A stretch of DNA of 64,000 bases from an uncultured Alphaproteobacteria bacterium. GTDB lineage: Bacteria; Pseudomonadota; Alphaproteobacteria; Caulobacterales; Caulobacteraceae. Under the pieces are notes generated by a model. It was not told the origin of the DNA and did not search any database. It worked only from the letters and a program-made list of their open reading frames with translations. Positions 10,050 to 19,498 of this stretch are shown piece after piece (within the stretch, counting starts at the first letter, position 1; each line of letters begins with the position of its first letter). The DNA lies in assembly GCA_903860975.1 (NCBI GenBank), contig CAIOSI010000045.1, positions 27,437-91,436 on the forward strand, read 5' to 3'. Both the position numbers and the translations under genes were made by a program.

Positions 10050-11172
10050 TTAGCTGTCCTCTTTCTCGCGGGTCACGCCGACCCGCTGAGCCAAGGCCGC
10101 GCCCATGAAGCTGTCCAGATCACCATCTAGGACCCCTTGGGTATCTGACGTCTCCACATCGGTGCGCAGGTCCTTGACCATTTGATAGGGCTGCAAGACG
10201 TAACTGCGGATCTGATGTCCCCAACCGATGTCGGTCTTCTGGTCTTCCAGCGCCTGTTGGGCCGCTTCGCGCCTTTGCAACTCAGCCTCGTAAAGGCGAG
10301 CGCGCAGCATTTTCCAGGCTTCGTCGCGGTTCTGGTGCTGTGAGCGGCCAGCTTGGCAAGCGACCGCGATACCGGTGGGAATGTGCGTCAGACGCACGGC
10401 GCTATCGGTCTTATTGATGTGCTGACCGCCAGAGCCTGACGCGCGATAGGTGTCGGTGCGTACATCGGCCGGATTGATGTCGATAACGATGGTGTCGTCG
10501 ACAACCGGATAAACCCAGATGGAGGCGAAGCTCGTGTGGCGCTTGGCAGCACTGTCGAAGGGCGAGATGCGAACAAGACGATGGACACCCGCCTCAGTCT
10601 TCAGCCACCCGTAGGCGTTGGCTCCCTTGATCTGCAGAGTCGCCGACTTGATCCCGGCCTGATCGCCGGAGGTCTCTTCCAGAAAATCAACCTCCATACC
10701 GTGGGTGTTGGCCCATCGGGTATACATGCGCAGCAGCATTCCCGCCCAATCACAGGACTCTGTTCCTCCCGCACCTGAGTTTATTTCCACGAAGGCGTCG
10801 TTGCCGTCCGCCTCGCCCGAAAGCAGGGCTTCCAGTTCGGCGCGACCTCCCCGCTCTTTGATCGAACGAAGCTGAGCCCGGGCTTCTTCGAGAGACGCTT
10901 CGTCACCCTCTTCGTCCGCCATTTCGGCGTAGCCAAGTGCGTCGACCAAATCGCGTTCGAGTGATTTCACCGCTTCGATCTGGGCCGCAAGCCGCGTGCG
11001 CTCCCGCATCAGGGCCTGTGCGGCGCCAGCATCATCCCAAAGCGTTGGATCCTCGACCCGAGCGTTCAGCTCGTCGAGTTTTCTAAGCGCAGGCGCCCAG
11101 TCAAAGACGCCTCCTGAGCAGTTCGATCGACTGCTCGATGTCAGCCTTTGCGGCCTCGACATCCAATCTCAT
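10050..11172 (-). CDS. prfB: peptide chain release factor 2, with programmed +1 frameshift
   Basis: Release factor for UGA and UAA. The gene reads ATG (11172) through 23 codons to an in-frame TGA at 11103-11101, then shifts +1 and continues as [13 protein letters not shown] to the stop at 10050, giving 373 residues in total. The shift site AGGAGGCGTCTTTGAC (internal Shine-Dalgarno, CTT, TGA, C) is the classic autoregulatory RF2 element. The GGQ motif (SGSGGQHIN) and the stop-codon SPF tripeptide (RISPFD) are present. Its end lies 4 bases from the convergent bactofilin stop. It belongs to the group prfB, PBP1A, amiC on the same strand. Confidence 0.97.
11100..11115 (-). promoter_or_regulatory. 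prfB: RF2 programmed +1 frameshift site
   Basis: On the reverse strand the bases are AGGAGGCGTCTTTGAC. AGGAGG acts as an internal ribosome-stimulating site, CTT is the slippery P-site codon and TGA is codon 24 of the zero frame. Low RF2 lets the ribosome slip +1 to GAC and make full-length RF2, so the factor controls its own synthesis. The translated sequences on both sides match RF2 only if this shift happens. Confidence 0.96.
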
Positions 11173-11217
11173 GGGACAATTCCTGACAGGTTGGGCGCGC
11201 CAGTTAGGCTCTCCGCG

Positions 11218-13617
11218 CTAATCGTACAAGCCGTTCACGTCTTCCTTCTTCGCCGGCGGCTTCGGGGGTGAGGGTGGTGCGATAGCGGCGGCGGCGTTCG
11301 GCGCGCCGGTGACGCCGTTCTTGAAGACGGCCGTATAGGGCTGCGGGCCGATCGCTGTGTCGTCAATATCAGCGACCCTTGGCTCGGTGCCCGGCTTGAA
11401 GGCCTCACGAATGCCGCGGATCATGGCGAATTTGGCGTTGGATGGAGCTTTGAAATCGTCAGGAGCGTAGGACTTGTTCGCCTGCTGCATGAAGTCAATG
11501 AAGATCGGCAGGGCTGCGCGGGCCCCCTGCTCGCCCTCACCCAAACTACGATTGTCGTCAAAGCCAATGTAGGTGCCCACGACAATGTGTGGCGTAAAGC
11601 CGACGAACCATGCTGAGCGGAATTCGCTGGTGGTGCCGGTCTTTCCGCCTGTCGGACGGCCAAGCACCGAGGCAGCAGCCCCTGTCCCGCGCTGCACCAC
11701 GCCTTGGAGCATTGAGGTAATCTGATAGGCCGTAATCGGGTCCCAGACCTGGGCGCCGGAAACCGGAATGCGCGGACTTTCATCGCCGTTAAAGCCTGTG
11801 GTGCAACGGTCGCACTCACGCTGATCGGCCCGGAAAATAGTCTTGCCCTCGCGGTCCTGCACCAGCTCGATCAGGTGCGGCTCGACTTTGCGACCGCCGT
11901 TTACAAAAGCCGCATAGGCACCTGTCAGACGAAAGACGGTCGTTTCCCCAGCACCCAGCGCCATGGCGAGTACGTTTTCCATCTTGGTCACGACGCCTAG
12001 GCGGATCGCGGAGGCGCTGATCTTCGGCATGCCGACGCCTTGTGCCAGGCGTACGGTCATTGTGTTGAGAGACAGCTCCAGACCTTTGCGCAGCTGCAGC
12101 GGCCCCAGGTATTCGTGCTCGTAGTTCTCCGGCGTCCAGGCCTGGCCGTTCGCGCCTGGCAGACTGATCGGAGCATCCATCACGACGCTGGCGGGGGTAT
12201 AGCCATTCTCCAGGGCGGTGGCGTAGACGATCGGCTTGAACGCAGAGCCAGGCTGCCGGAACGCCTGGGTCGCGCGGTTGAAGCTGGACAGCGAGAACGA
12301 ATAGCCGCCGACCATAGCCAGCACGCGTCCGGAGTCTGGATCCATGGCCACCAAGGCACCGTTCACCGCCGGAACCTGCTTCAGTAGGAAGCCGCTACCT
12401 TTGTCATCAGGCGCGACGAACACGAGGTCGCCAGCGCCGATGCCGCGGCCCCGGCGCGCCCAAGCCAGGTCATCGGCAAGCAGCAGGCCAACCCGACCGT
12501 CCAGAGTCTTTACGTGGACGGAGCCACCGGCGACATCGGTCACCACGGCCTGCAGCCAAGTACGCCGCTCGGCCGGCTTGGCGGATCGTTTGGCCACATC
12601 TTCCCAGCCCGTAAGCGTGGTCACATGGCCCCATGCGCCGCGCCAACCGTGGCGACGGTCATAACGCTCAAGCCCGTCCATCAAGGCCGTTCGGGCTGCG
12701 CTCTGTAGGCGCGGATCAAGTGTCGTACGCATGTAGAAGCCGCCCTCTGTCAGGCGGGGCCCAAGAGTGGCCAATCCGCGACGACGGACCTCTTCGACAA
12801 AATAGTCGGCATCGCGGTATTTCGCGCGCGTCGGCTCCGGCTGGACCTTCAGGTCCTGACGTTTGGCCGCGTTAGCTTGGGCGCGTGTCACCCAGCCGGC
12901 CTCGGCCATCTGGTCCAGCACCCAGTTGCGGCGCTGCATAGCCTGGGCCTTGTGGCGGATCGGATGGTAATTATCCGGCCCCTTCGGCAGCGAGGCGAGA
13001 TAAGCGCACTCTGCCAGATCAAGGTCGGTGATCGACTTGCCAAAATAATTGTAAGCGGCCGCGCCCACGCCGTATGAGCGATATCCCAGCCAGATTTCAT
13101 TCAGATAAAGTTCGAGGATGCGCTCCTTGGACAGCGTCCCGTCCAACTGTTGAGCGATCAACGCTTCCTTGAACTTGCGTCCCAGGGTGGCGTCATTGGT
13201 GAGTAGGATATTCTTGGCCACCTGCTGGGTGATCGTCGAGCCGCTCTCCAGTCGCCGCCCCTGCGCCAAGTTGACGATGTCTTTAGCGCTCGCACGGATG
13301 ATGCCGGTGTAATCAAGCCCGGAGTGCTTGAAGAAATTGCGATCTTCTGCGGCCAAAAAGGCCTGTGCCAGCTGGGGTGGAATGCTGTCATAGGGGACGA
13401 AGATCCGCCGCTCACGGGAGAACTCACCGATAAGGGTGCCGTCCCACGCATAGGCGCGGGTCGCGGTGGGCGGATGATAGTCAGCCAGATCGCTGGCGTC
13501 TGGCATGTCGTGGAACAGCCAGGCGGCCCAAATCGCCACAGCAAATCCCGCCAAAGCAACGAGGCCAAGGACAGTGACGCCAGCGATCGCGACCCATTTC
13601 TCGCGCGGAGAATTCAA
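11218..13617 (-). CDS. penicillin-binding protein 1A (class A, glycosyltransferase/transpeptidase)
   Basis: A 799-residue bifunctional peptidoglycan synthase. A single N-terminal membrane segment (about residues 9-34) precedes the GT51 domain, whose catalytic Glu91 is in AAEDRNFFKHSG and which continues with GGSTITQQ-like ESGSTITQQVAKN. An OB-like insert links to the transpeptidase domain with SAFK (Ser458, Lys461) and KTGTT (Lys659). All catalytic motifs are intact. The C-terminal tail is Pro/Ala-rich. Located between amiC and prfB on the same strand, consistent with a cell wall gene block. Confidence 0.96.
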   Translation of the reverse strand: MNSPREKWVAIAGVTVLGLVALAGFAVAIWAAWLFHDMPDASDLADYHPPTATRAYAWDGTLIGEFSRERRIFVPYDSIPPQLAQAFLAAEDRNFFKHSGLDYTGIIRASAKDIVNLAQGRRLESGSTITQQVAKNILLTNDATLGRKFKEALIAQQLDGTLSKERILELYLNEIWLGYRSYGVGAAAYNYFGKSITDLDLAECAYLASLPKGPDNYHPIRHKAQAMQRRNWVLDQMAEAGWVTRAQANAAKRQDLKVQPEPTRAKYRDADYFVEEVRRRGLATLGPRLTEGGFYMRTTLDPRLQSAARTALMDGLERYDRRHGWRGAWGHVTTLTGWEDVAKRSAKPAERRTWLQAVVTDVAGGSVHVKTLDGRVGLLLADDLAWARRGRGIGAGDLVFVAPDDKGSGFLLKQVPAVNGALVAMDPDSGRVLAMVGGYSFSLSSFNRATQAFRQPGSAFKPIVYATALENGYTPASVVMDAPISLPGANGQAWTPENYEHEYLGPLQLRKGLELSLNTMTVRLAQGVGMPKISASAIRLGVVTKMENVLAMALGAGETTVFRLTGAYAAFVNGGRKVEPHLIELVQDREGKTIFRADQRECDRCTTGFNGDESPRIPVSGAQVWDPITAYQITSMLQGVVQRGTGAAASVLGRPTGGKTGTTSEFRSAWFVGFTPHIVVGTYIGFDDNRSLGEGEQGARAALPIFIDFMQQANKSYAPDDFKAPSNAKFAMIRGIREAFKPGTEPRVADIDDTAIGPQPYTAVFKNGVTGAPNAAAAIAPPSPPKPPAKKEDVNGLYD

Positions 13618-13712
13618 CGGACTAACGGCCTCCAGAGGCGCCCCGCCCCATGTGCTGTCGGTCTAAACGGCTTCGGATGCGGCGCCAACGCCCGCGAGAC
13701 GACGGGCTCGCC

Positions 13713-14981
13713 TCAGCGGGAGGCTAACCGCGTCGACTGGGCAAAATAGTCGTCGATGGAATCCCCGACGGCATTCATCAAACGCGTGCGCGTTGTCGCG
13801 TCGCGAAGGAACCGCTCATCGTTCGGGTTGGAGACGAATCCCATCTCCAAAAGCACGGCCGGGACATCTGGGGCCAGCAGGACCATGAAGCCTGCGTCGC
13901 GCTGGCTGCGGCGCAACATGGGCGCCTTGCCTTCGATGCGGCTGACCAAGGTCTGGGCAAACGCCGCTGAGCGGTTCTTCGTGGCTCTCTGCGTGAGGTC
14001 GAAAAGAATATCCTGAACCCCGCGGTCGCTGGTCAACGAGGCCTTCATGAACCAGTCGTCTTGTTTCACGAAACGCGCGGCGCGGTTCGAAGCCTTGTCC
14101 GACAGAGTGTAGACGGAAGCGCCCCTCAGGTTCGAATCTGGACCGCTGTCGGAATGCAGAGAGATAAAGAGGTCGGCGCCGGCTTTCTGGGCAATGCGCA
14201 CGCGGTCTGCCAACGGCACGTAGGTATCGTCAGACCGGGTCAGAACGACACGATAGCGCGAGGCGTGCTCGAGACGCTCCTTTAAGGACAGCGCCGCGGA
14301 GAGATTTACGTCCTTCTCATAACCCTGCGCCCCGAGTGCGCCAGGGTCATGCCCTCCATGCCCCGGGTCGATCACAATAACCTTCTTCAGGGGGGCCAGA
14401 ATGACGTGTGTGGGTTCTATTTGTGGCCGAAGCTTCAGGACCATAGCGCTCGCAGGCGGCTTGGCGCTGGTCATCCGCACCATACCCGGCTGAGAAACCA
14501 CATCGACAACATAGCGGTAGTGGTCAATGCCGTCGGCCGGAGGCAGCAGAAAGCGACCTTTAATCTTGGCGTCGGGTGCAAGTTCGAGATCAACTCGCGC
14601 GCCGCCGGATGTCTGATCGACCGTCCAGGCCTTGACCAGGCCCTGACCGGCACCCTGCAGTCCGCCGGTTGCAGACACGTTCGCCAGCAAGAGAACCACA
14701 TGGCCGTCGCTCACGCCGTCCGAAACCAGCTTTCCACTGACTGCCTGATCTAGATCAATCACCAGGCGGGTCTGTTGCGCGTCACCGCCCAGGCGAACCT
14801 TTAGAAGGCCACCAATAGCGCCGGCCGCGTGAGAGCCCACGGAAGCGGCCAGGCCAACGCCAAGCGTGAGCGCAGCAGCCATTGCCACGCGCCCTCGATT
14901 TCGGCCAAAGACCCCCGCCCCAACCCACATTCGACCTCGCCTCCCGAAAGGGATTCGAAAATCACCGATCGCAAAGTCCAT
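13713..14981 (-). CDS. amiC: N-acetylmuramoyl-L-alanine amidase with AMIN domain
   Basis: A 422-residue periplasmic amidase that cuts the glycan-peptide bond during daughter cell separation. A signal-anchor region with several Arg residues precedes an Ala/Leu core (about residues 34-54), then an AMIN domain (about 58-165; LLKVRLGGDAQQTRLVIDLD) that targets septal wall, then an Amidase_3 domain with IDPGHGGHDPGA, YEKDVNL and SLHSDS zinc/catalytic blocks and a LLEMGFVSNPND end. The first start was kept; ATGs at 14930 and 14882 remain possible. Divergent from rne, with about 380 bases between them. Confidence 0.93.
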   Translation of the reverse strand: MDFAIGDFRIPFGRRGRMWVGAGVFGRNRGRVAMAAALTLGVGLAASVGSHAAGAIGGLLKVRLGGDAQQTRLVIDLDQAVSGKLVSDGVSDGHVVLLLANVSATGGLQGAGQGLVKAWTVDQTSGGARVDLELAPDAKIKGRFLLPPADGIDHYRYVVDVVSQPGMVRMTSAKPPASAMVLKLRPQIEPTHVILAPLKKVIVIDPGHGGHDPGALGAQGYEKDVNLSAALSLKERLEHASRYRVVLTRSDDTYVPLADRVRIAQKAGADLFISLHSDSGPDSNLRGASVYTLSDKASNRAARFVKQDDWFMKASLTSDRGVQDILFDLTQRATKNRSAAFAQTLVSRIEGKAPMLRRSQRDAGFMVLLAPDVPAVLLEMGFVSNPNDERFLRDATTRTRLMNAVGDSIDDYFAQSTRLASR

Positions 14982-15360
14982 ATACTCGGCAAGCGCGTGG
15001 ACAAATGATTAACAAGGTCTTGCGTGAGGGTCATATCCGGTTCGGCTTTCCTTTTGTCGCCCACTGTTGCAAACTCATGCCGCGCGCAAACCCGCCTCTC
15101 GCTCTCTGCGGGGCGAAGGGTCGCGCAAAACAAAGCCCGCGTCAGCTGACCGATCCCCGGCGACCGACGCTCTATCCGATACGCGCCACCCGGTGCGCCT
15201 AGGAACACACACAAGATGGGCAGCGCTGCTCACGCCAGATATCGGCCTCAAGCCCCCGGAGACGCCATAGGCGCTTTCCCGGTTGGCGCGCGCGCCCGTC
15301 TCACAAACAGCCGGCTGCGCCTGGATCTCGCGTCCAGCGCGCGCCGCGGAGATAGTTCTA
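14982..15360. other. intergenic region between amiC and rne; long rne leader
   Basis: About 380 bases without a convincing gene. It must hold the amiC promoter and the rne promoter and 5' leader. The part next to rne is very rich in GCGC runs and could fold strongly. In enterobacteria the rne 5' UTR lets RNase E control its own mRNA; whether this leader does the same cannot be told from sequence. GGAGAT at 15348 is the likely rne ribosome binding site. Confidence 0.4.
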
Positions 15361-18000
15361 ATGTCCAAGAATATGTTGATCGACGCCGCTCACGCCGAAG
15401 AGACGCGTGTGGTGGTCGTCGACGGAACACGCGTTGAAGAATTCGATTTCGAAAGCGCCAACCGCAAGCAGCTCAGAGGGAATATCTATCTCGCCAAGGT
15501 GACGCGCGTTGAGCCGTCGCTGCAGGCGGCCTTCATTGAGTATGGCGGAAATCGCCACGGGTTCCTGGCTTTCAACGAAATCCACCCCGACTACTACCAG
15601 ATCCCGGTTGCCGATCGCGAAGCGCTGATGCGCGACGAGGCCGAGGAGGAGGAGGACCACCACGAGCCTCGCGGCCGCCGCGGCAGTCAGGCCTCTGCGG
15701 AGCCTTCGGAAGACGCTGAAGACGACGAAGTCGAAGCCGCCTCCGAGGATGACGATGACGTCATGGAAGAAGAAGTTGCGCGCCGCCGTCGGCGGCTGAT
15801 GCGCAAGTACAAGATCCAGGAAGTGATCCGTCGCCGACAGATCATGCTGGTGCAGGTCGTCAAAGAAGAGCGCGGCAACAAGGGCGCAGCGCTCACGACC
15901 TACCTTTCGCTAGCCGGTCGCTATGGCGTGCTCATGCCCAACACCGCGCGTGGGGGCGGCATCAGCCGCAAGATTGAATTGGCCACCGATCGCCGCCGCT
16001 TGAAGGGCATCGTGCAGAGTCTAGACGTGCCGCAGGGCATGGGTCTGATCGTGCGTACCGCAGGCGCCAAGCGGACCAAGGTCGAGCTGAAGCGCGACTA
16101 CGACTACCTTTTGCGCCTTTGGGAAAATATCCGCGAGACAACGCTGCACTCCATCGCCCCAGCGCTGATCTACGAGGAAGAAGACCTCGTGAAGCGGGCC
16201 ATTCGCGACCTATATGACAAGGACATCGACGGCGTGTTCGTCGAGGGCGAGGCGGGCTTCAAGGAAGCGCGCGACTTCATGCGCATGCTGATGCCCAGCC
16301 AAGCCAAGAAGGTGCAACTCTACCGCGAACCAACACCACTCTTCGTCAAGCACCGGGTCGAAGACCACCTCAGTCAGATCTATTCGCCGGTCGTACCCCT
16401 ACGTTCAGGGGGCTATCTGGTGATAAACCAGACCGAAGCCCTGGTCGCTGTCGACGTGAATTCCGGCAAGTCTACGCGTGAGCGCAACATTGAGGCCACC
16501 GCGCTCAAAACCAACATGGAGGCCGCAGAAGAAGCCGCCCGACAGCTTCGCCTACGCGACCTCGCCGGCCTGATCGTCATCGATTTCATCGACATGGATG
16601 AGTCGAAGAACAATCGCGCGGTCGAAAAGAAGCTCAAAGACTGTCTGAAAGACGACCGCGCCCGCGTACAGATGGGCAAAATCTCAGCCTTCGGGCTGAT
16701 GGAGATCAGCCGCCAACGCCGCCGCTCGGGCGTCTTGGAAGGAACGACCCATGTCTGCGAACATTGCCAAGGAACCGGGCGCATTCGCTCGGTGGAATCC
16801 AGCGCCCTAGCTGCGTTGCGGACGCTTGAACTTGAGGCCCTCAAAGGCGGCGGCGAAGCGACCTTGAAGACGCCGCGCGCCGTCGGACTCTACATCCTCA
16901 ATGAAAAGCGCGCGCATTTGGCGCGGCTACATAAAACCCTCGGGATCTTCGTCACCGTCCTTATCGACGATGACATGGCCCATGCTGAGTACCTGATCGA
17001 ACGCACCTCGATGGAGCAGCGGCCAGACCACGCCCTGGCGGCTGCGCCGATCGCCGCCTACGAGCCGATGGTCGACGACGGCTACGACGATGAGGCATTT
17101 GAAGACGAAGACGAGGACGAAGAAGAAGACGAGCACATCGAGCCCGAAGCCGAAGATAGCGACGACGACCAGCCCCATGCCCGGGCCGATGAGCGCCCGC
17201 GTCGCGATGACGACAGCTCCGAAGATGGAGAAGGCACTCGCCGGGGTCGCCGACGTAGACGGCGGGGACGCCGAGATGGCGAACCGCGTGAAGCAGGCTC
17301 CGCCACGCCCGCGCCGCGTCCGGTCGACAGCCCCCGCGATGGCGATGATCAGGACGGCCAAGGCCGCCGCCGGCGTCGGGGTCGCAGAGGTGGACGTCGA
17401 ATGCGCGATGATAGTCGCCCAACCGATGGATTCGCCTGGACCCGTCCATGGGTGCCATACGGCGACGATCCTTTCGTATGGTACGATCCGTCCGAGGACA
17501 TGAAGACGCTGCCCGTTGCGGCCAATGAGCTGCATGAAGCCCCCCGGATGGCCGCAGAGGCAGCCGCATCGGCTCCCAGTACGGCGGTGCGTGTGGCAAA
17601 GGCTCAGTCAGACGACGATATTTGGGTCGAACTGCCGGCCGCGGACGACAAGCCCAAACGCGCGCGTCGCGGTCGCAGCCGCGGTCGCAGTGTTGATGAG
17701 TCAACAGCACCGGTCGCCAGCGAAATCTTTACGCCATCGCCCGAACCGCAAGTCGTCCCTGCCTCAGAACCGGAGCCCGTCATCGAGCCCGTTGCCGTTG
17801 AGGTCGCGCCGCCCGCCAAAAAGCCCCGCGCTAGTCGAGCCAAGGCCAAGCCTGCGCAAGTTGAGATTGCGCCGCAGCCAGAGGCCGTAATCGTTGAGCC
17901 GCAGGTTGTTGCGACGGCAACGACGGCGCGGGAACCGGATCCAACGGAAATCTCCGCTGCGCCCGCCACGCCGCGCAAAGGCTGGTGGCGACGCGGGTGA
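15361..18000 (+). CDS. rne: ribonuclease E
   Basis: An 879-residue endoribonuclease and degradosome scaffold. The S1 domain (about residues 36-215) is split by an acidic then Arg-rich insert (about 91-158), an arrangement known from alphaproteobacterial RNase E. Catalytic Asp365 (VAVDVNSGK) and Asp408 (IVIDFIDMDE) are present, and CEHC (Cys466, Cys469) is the zinc-link for tetramer assembly. The C-terminal third is disordered, with alternating acidic and Arg-rich RNA-binding blocks, and ends GWWRRG, matching the GWW motif through which Caulobacter RNase E binds PNPase. ATG 15361 has GGAGAT upstream and gives the expected N-terminus; an open stretch back to 15283 is not coding. Confidence 0.96.
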   Translation: MSKNMLIDAAHAEETRVVVVDGTRVEEFDFESANRKQLRGNIYLAKVTRVEPSLQAAFIEYGGNRHGFLAFNEIHPDYYQIPVADREALMRDEAEEEEDHHEPRGRRGSQASAEPSEDAEDDEVEAASEDDDDVMEEEVARRRRRLMRKYKIQEVIRRRQIMLVQVVKEERGNKGAALTTYLSLAGRYGVLMPNTARGGGISRKIELATDRRRLKGIVQSLDVPQGMGLIVRTAGAKRTKVELKRDYDYLLRLWENIRETTLHSIAPALIYEEEDLVKRAIRDLYDKDIDGVFVEGEAGFKEARDFMRMLMPSQAKKVQLYREPTPLFVKHRVEDHLSQIYSPVVPLRSGGYLVINQTEALVAVDVNSGKSTRERNIEATALKTNMEAAEEAARQLRLRDLAGLIVIDFIDMDESKNNRAVEKKLKDCLKDDRARVQMGKISAFGLMEISRQRRRSGVLEGTTHVCEHCQGTGRIRSVESSALAALRTLELEALKGGGEATLKTPRAVGLYILNEKRAHLARLHKTLGIFVTVLIDDDMAHAEYLIERTSMEQRPDHALAAAPIAAYEPMVDDGYDDEAFEDEDEDEEEDEHIEPEAEDSDDDQPHARADERPRRDDDSSEDGEGTRRGRRRRRRGRRDGEPREAGSATPAPRPVDSPRDGDDQDGQGRRRRRGRRGGRRMRDDSRPTDGFAWTRPWVPYGDDPFVWYDPSEDMKTLPVAANELHEAPRMAAEAAASAPSTAVRVAKAQSDDDIWVELPAADDKPKRARRGRSRGRSVDESTAPVASEIFTPSPEPQVVPASEPEPVIEPVAVEVAPPAKKPRASRAKAKPAQVEIAPQPEAVIVEPQVVATATTAREPDPTEISAAPATPRKGWWRRG

Positions 18001-18047
18001 CAGGTTAGAGTTTAGATCGCTTAGGGGCGCACAGTCAGGGATTTAAT

Positions 18048-19457
18048 ATGGCCTCGCCTGTCCGTTCGGTTCTCCGCAGCTCTCTTGCCGCAGCCCTGGC
18101 GATCAGCCTGGTGCTGCGGCCGGGGTTGGCGGTTGCGCAATTCACACCGGGCGATTCCTTAATCCGCGACACCGAGATCGAAGACATTCTCCACCGAGAC
18201 GTCGCGCCGATCTTCTCGGCTGCGGGCATTGATCCCAAAGGCATTCAGATCGTGCTGGTTGGCTCGAAAGAGCCAAATGCGGCCGCAGCCCCCGGCGTGA
18301 TGATGGTCACGACGGCGCTGATACTGGAGTCGGAAAATCCCAACGAGCTCCAGGGGGTTATGGCCCACGAAGTCGGCCACCTTTCTGGCGGTCACAGTTT
18401 CCGTTCTGGCGAGTACGCGCGCGCAGGCACGGTGCCGATGATCCTGACTATGGGCCTTGGGGTTCTTGCCGCCATCGCCGGGGCCGGCGACGCCGCAGCT
18501 GGCCTGATCGCAAGTGCGCCTATGTTTGGCGCCCTGGGGGCCGCTGGCTATGGCCGCGAACAGGAAAGCCGCGCCGACCAAGCCGGTGCCACCCTCCTGG
18601 AAAAGGCAGGGTTGTCGGCGCGGGGTCTGGCGGAATTCTTCGACAAATTCCGCTACCAGGAAGTCTTCGCCCAGTACCGCAGGTTCAAGTATTTCATCGA
18701 CCACCCGCTGTCATCGGACCGAATCGAGGCCCTGCAAAACCGGGTCGCGGCCTTGCCCCACTACAACGCCAAGGATCCGCCGGAAGCCCTTTCCGAACAC
18801 GAAATCATGAAGGCCAAGCTGGATGGTTTCATCAATCCGCAGGTCAGCTTGGGCAAGTACGACGAGAAAGATATGTCCTACCCAGCACGTTATGCTCGGG
18901 CGATCGCCTACTACCAGCTCAAAGAGCCGGATAAGGCTTTAAAGCGCGTCGACGCGCTGCTCGCCGAACAACCCAACAATCCGTACCTGTGGGAGCTCAA
19001 AGGTCAGATTCTATTTGAGTTCGGACGTGTCGAGGAAGCCGAAGCGCCGCAGCGTAAATCGGTCGAATTGAAGCCAGATGGGCCGCTGCTGCGGGTCAAT
19101 TTGGGCCAAACCCTGATTGCGCTCAGCAGTCGTTCGAAAACTGAAGAGGGTATCGCGGAGTTGAAAAAGGCGTTGACCCAAGAAGACGACAACGCCGTCG
19201 CCTGGCGGATTCTCGCCGAGGGCTACGATAAGCATGGCGACGAGGGACTGGCTCGCTTGGCCACCGCTGAGTTCCAATACAATGTCGGCAACATGCGACA
19301 GGCTCGCGAATTCGCCATTCGCGCCCGGGAACGCCTTCCGAAGGATAGCCCAGGCTGGCGACGGGCCACCGACATCGTGCTCGTCTCCAAGCCCACGCCC
19401 GACGAAGTCAGGGCGATTGGACGCGAAGGCTCGCTCGCAAGTTCACCGGCGCATTAG
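18048..19457 (+). CDS. periplasmic M48 metalloprotease with TPR repeats (BepA/YfgC-like)
   Basis: A 469-residue exported protease. The signal peptide ends near GLAVAQ (residue 31). The zinc site HEVGH spans residues 107-111 and the third ligand Glu173 lies in QESRAD. The C-terminal part (about residues 270-450) is helical and TPR-like. BepA homologues degrade or assist misassembled outer-membrane proteins such as LptD; here the role is inferred. It lies 48 bases after rne on the same strand and 41 bases before a DsbA-like gene, which fits envelope protein quality control. Confidence 0.88.
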   Translation: MASPVRSVLRSSLAAALAISLVLRPGLAVAQFTPGDSLIRDTEIEDILHRDVAPIFSAAGIDPKGIQIVLVGSKEPNAAAAPGVMMVTTALILESENPNELQGVMAHEVGHLSGGHSFRSGEYARAGTVPMILTMGLGVLAAIAGAGDAAAGLIASAPMFGALGAAGYGREQESRADQAGATLLEKAGLSARGLAEFFDKFRYQEVFAQYRRFKYFIDHPLSSDRIEALQNRVAALPHYNAKDPPEALSEHEIMKAKLDGFINPQVSLGKYDEKDMSYPARYARAIAYYQLKEPDKALKRVDALLAEQPNNPYLWELKGQILFEFGRVEEAEAPQRKSVELKPDGPLLRVNLGQTLIALSSRSKTEEGIAELKKALTQEDDNAVAWRILAEGYDKHGDEGLARLATAEFQYNVGNMRQAREFAIRARERLPKDSPGWRRATDIVLVSKPTPDEVRAIGREGSLASSPAH

Positions 19458-19498
19458 CTCGCCTCGCAAAAACCGACAATTCGTCCTATCTGGCTCAC

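Noticed and set aside
14090..14140. GGTTCGAAGCC and GGTTCGAATC, T-loop-like strings suggesting tRNA
   Set aside because: They lie inside amiC coding sequence and have no acceptor or anticodon stems around them.
16961..17710. Long reverse-strand open frame inside rne
   Set aside because: It mirrors the low-complexity acidic/Arg region of RNase E; composition is His/Arg/Pro-rich and no family is recognised.
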